Positions 6,234 through 7,019 of a DNA stretch of 7,019 nucleotides are shown here, in pieces. The stretch lies in the NCBI GenBank assembly GCA_028288395.1, contig JAQBNV010000162.1, forward strand, positions 1 through 7,019, written 5' to 3'. Under the pieces are notes generated by a model, which did no database searches, was not told the DNA's origin, and worked only from the letters and a program-made list of their open reading frames with translations. The position numbers were made by a program, and so were the translations under genes. The DNA comes from Adhaeribacter sp. GTDB taxonomy: Bacteria > Bacteroidota > Bacteroidia > Cytophagales > Hymenobacteraceae. Numbering within the stretch: position 1 is the stretch's first letter; each line of letters begins with the position of its first letter.

Positions 6234-7019
6234 ATGAATATTTTTATCAATACCATTACCTCTCCCGACCCGGCAATTCGTAATCGTTCCTTTTACGAAA
6301 TGAGCCGTCCTTTGTCTTCGGCAGCGTTATTTAAAGACCTGCAGGAACTCGATGATTTTCGGAAGACTACACCTAATTTGTATGAGAAGGTGCGGGCGAT
6401 TCTTTTCCTGTATGCCGGCTATCGCTTCTCCCTGATGGAGGCCCGCGACATTCCGGCAACCGGTAAAATTCCTTATGCTGGTTTCGAAGATTTATTAGGT
6501 CGCCGTTTTGAACAGGCCATTGCGGGTTTTTTGCAGGAAATAAAGCTGCACGGCCCCAACGCCAGTTTATTTAGCGGCCTGGCCGATAGCTATCACCACC
6601 TTTCTTTCCAGATTCTGGCCGACCAGGTGCGCAAAAGCGTGCGGTCGAGTAAAGGCAATCAGTGGATGTTCCGGGTAGGGCACCAGGACGAGCACCCCAT
6701 TAAAATTCACCAGAAGCTTCTCCGTCGCCCCGAAAACAGCTTGTTTTACCCCGTGTTGGAAGAACAAACTTCGGTACGGATGGACCTGACCCACAGTGGC
6801 TGGTCCGATATTTTCTTTTTGGGAATGGATTATCCCGAAGGTGCCCGGGTTATTAATATTTCGATTGATTTAGGCGTCTTTGGCCGCGACAAGGAAATTA
6901 AACCGCCCCTGCAAACCTACGTGCGGGTAATCGATGAACCGGTCCTGCGCCTTACCAGCATCGACCTGAATACCACGAAAGATATTAGGGACCTGGCTGA
7001 TTTATTTAATTTCGGGAAC
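6234..7019 (+). CDS. Protein with GHMP (fucokinase-like) kinase N-terminus, truncated by window edge
   Basis: From the ATG at 6234 the frame is open for 262 codons to the window end. An in-frame TAA at 6225-6227 excludes an earlier start; AAGG at 6226-6229 is a weak ribosome-binding match. Residues 1-180 are mainly helical and unfamiliar to me. Residues 181-213 read VRMDLTHSGWSDIFF, then PEGARVINISIDL. This fits the opening of fucokinase / heptose-phosphate-kinase-type GHMP kinases (PxRxDxxGGWxD, then GGxVxNxAIxL). It continues with TYVRVIDEPVLRLTSIDL at 228-245, like the next strands of that group. The diagnostic ATP loop (PxxxGLGSS) would lie beyond the window. If right, it phosphorylates a free sugar at C1 for the GalU-like enzyme upstream, as the two halves of bifunctional Fkp do for fucose. 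The long extra N-terminal region suggests a large multidomain protein. The coding call is strong; the kinase call is by motif resemblance only. Confidence 0.7.
   Translation, partial: MNIFINTITSPDPAIRNRSFYEMSRPLSSAALFKDLQELDDFRKTTPNLYEKVRAILFLYAGYRFSLMEARDIPATGKIPYAGFEDLLGRRFEQAIAGFLQEIKLHGPNASLFSGLADSYHHLSFQILADQVRKSVRSSKGNQWMFRVGHQDEHPIKIHQKLLRRPENSLFYPVLEEQTSVRMDLTHSGWSDIFFLGMDYPEGARVINISIDLGVFGRDKEIKPPLQTYVRVIDEPVLRLTSIDLNTTKDIRDLADLFNFGN

Noticed and set aside
1..7019. CRISPR arrays, tRNA or rRNA genes, intact insertion sequences
   Set aside because: No regularly spaced repeats, no cloverleaf or rRNA-like stretches, and no transposase motifs were found on either strand.

Overview
The window looks like a chromosomal segment of a free-living Bacteroidota, most likely a Cytophagales / Hymenobacteraceae-type organism. 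This rests on three things. One gene carries a type IX secretion (T9SS) C-terminal sorting domain behind a Sec signal peptide. Promoter-like sites match the Bacteroidota -7 element TAnnTTTG, and starts generally lack a Shine-Dalgarno sequence. Genes are moderately GC-rich while the spacers are long and very AT-rich. The genus cannot be fixed from sequence alone.

Layout, left to right. (1) Positions 1-1037, minus strand: N-terminal 345 residues of a membrane sensor histidine kinase with a PilJ/NarX-type periplasmic sensor and a HisKA_3 phospho-acceptor; its ATPase domain lies beyond the left edge. (2) 1038-1875: a long gene-free spacer holding a strong minus-strand terminator with no obvious gene to terminate, and a GC-richer island that may be a dispersed repeat or gene relic. 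(3) 1876-2784, plus: a complete PfkB/ribokinase-family sugar kinase with its own candidate promoter and terminator. (4) 3138-4769, plus: a large secreted T9SS cargo protein with a lamin-tail-like domain, closed by a terminator with a 23-bp perfect stem. (5) 4873-5204: an AT-rich spacer with a candidate promoter and a duplicated 14-nt translation-start-like motif. (6) 5205-6155 and 6234-7019, plus: a GalU-like sugar-1-phosphate nucleotidyltransferase with an altered nucleotide-binding signature, followed 78 nt later by the start of a large protein whose visible C-terminal part resembles the N-terminus of fucokinase-type GHMP sugar kinases. The second gene runs off the right edge.

The PfkB kinase, the secreted protein and the last pair appear to be separate transcription units, because terminators follow the first two. 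The last two genes are probably co-transcribed. A GHMP anomeric kinase beside a pyrophosphorylase-type nucleotidyltransferase suggests a two-step route, sugar to sugar-1-phosphate to NDP-sugar, whose substrate is unknown. That pair is the most interesting part of the window.
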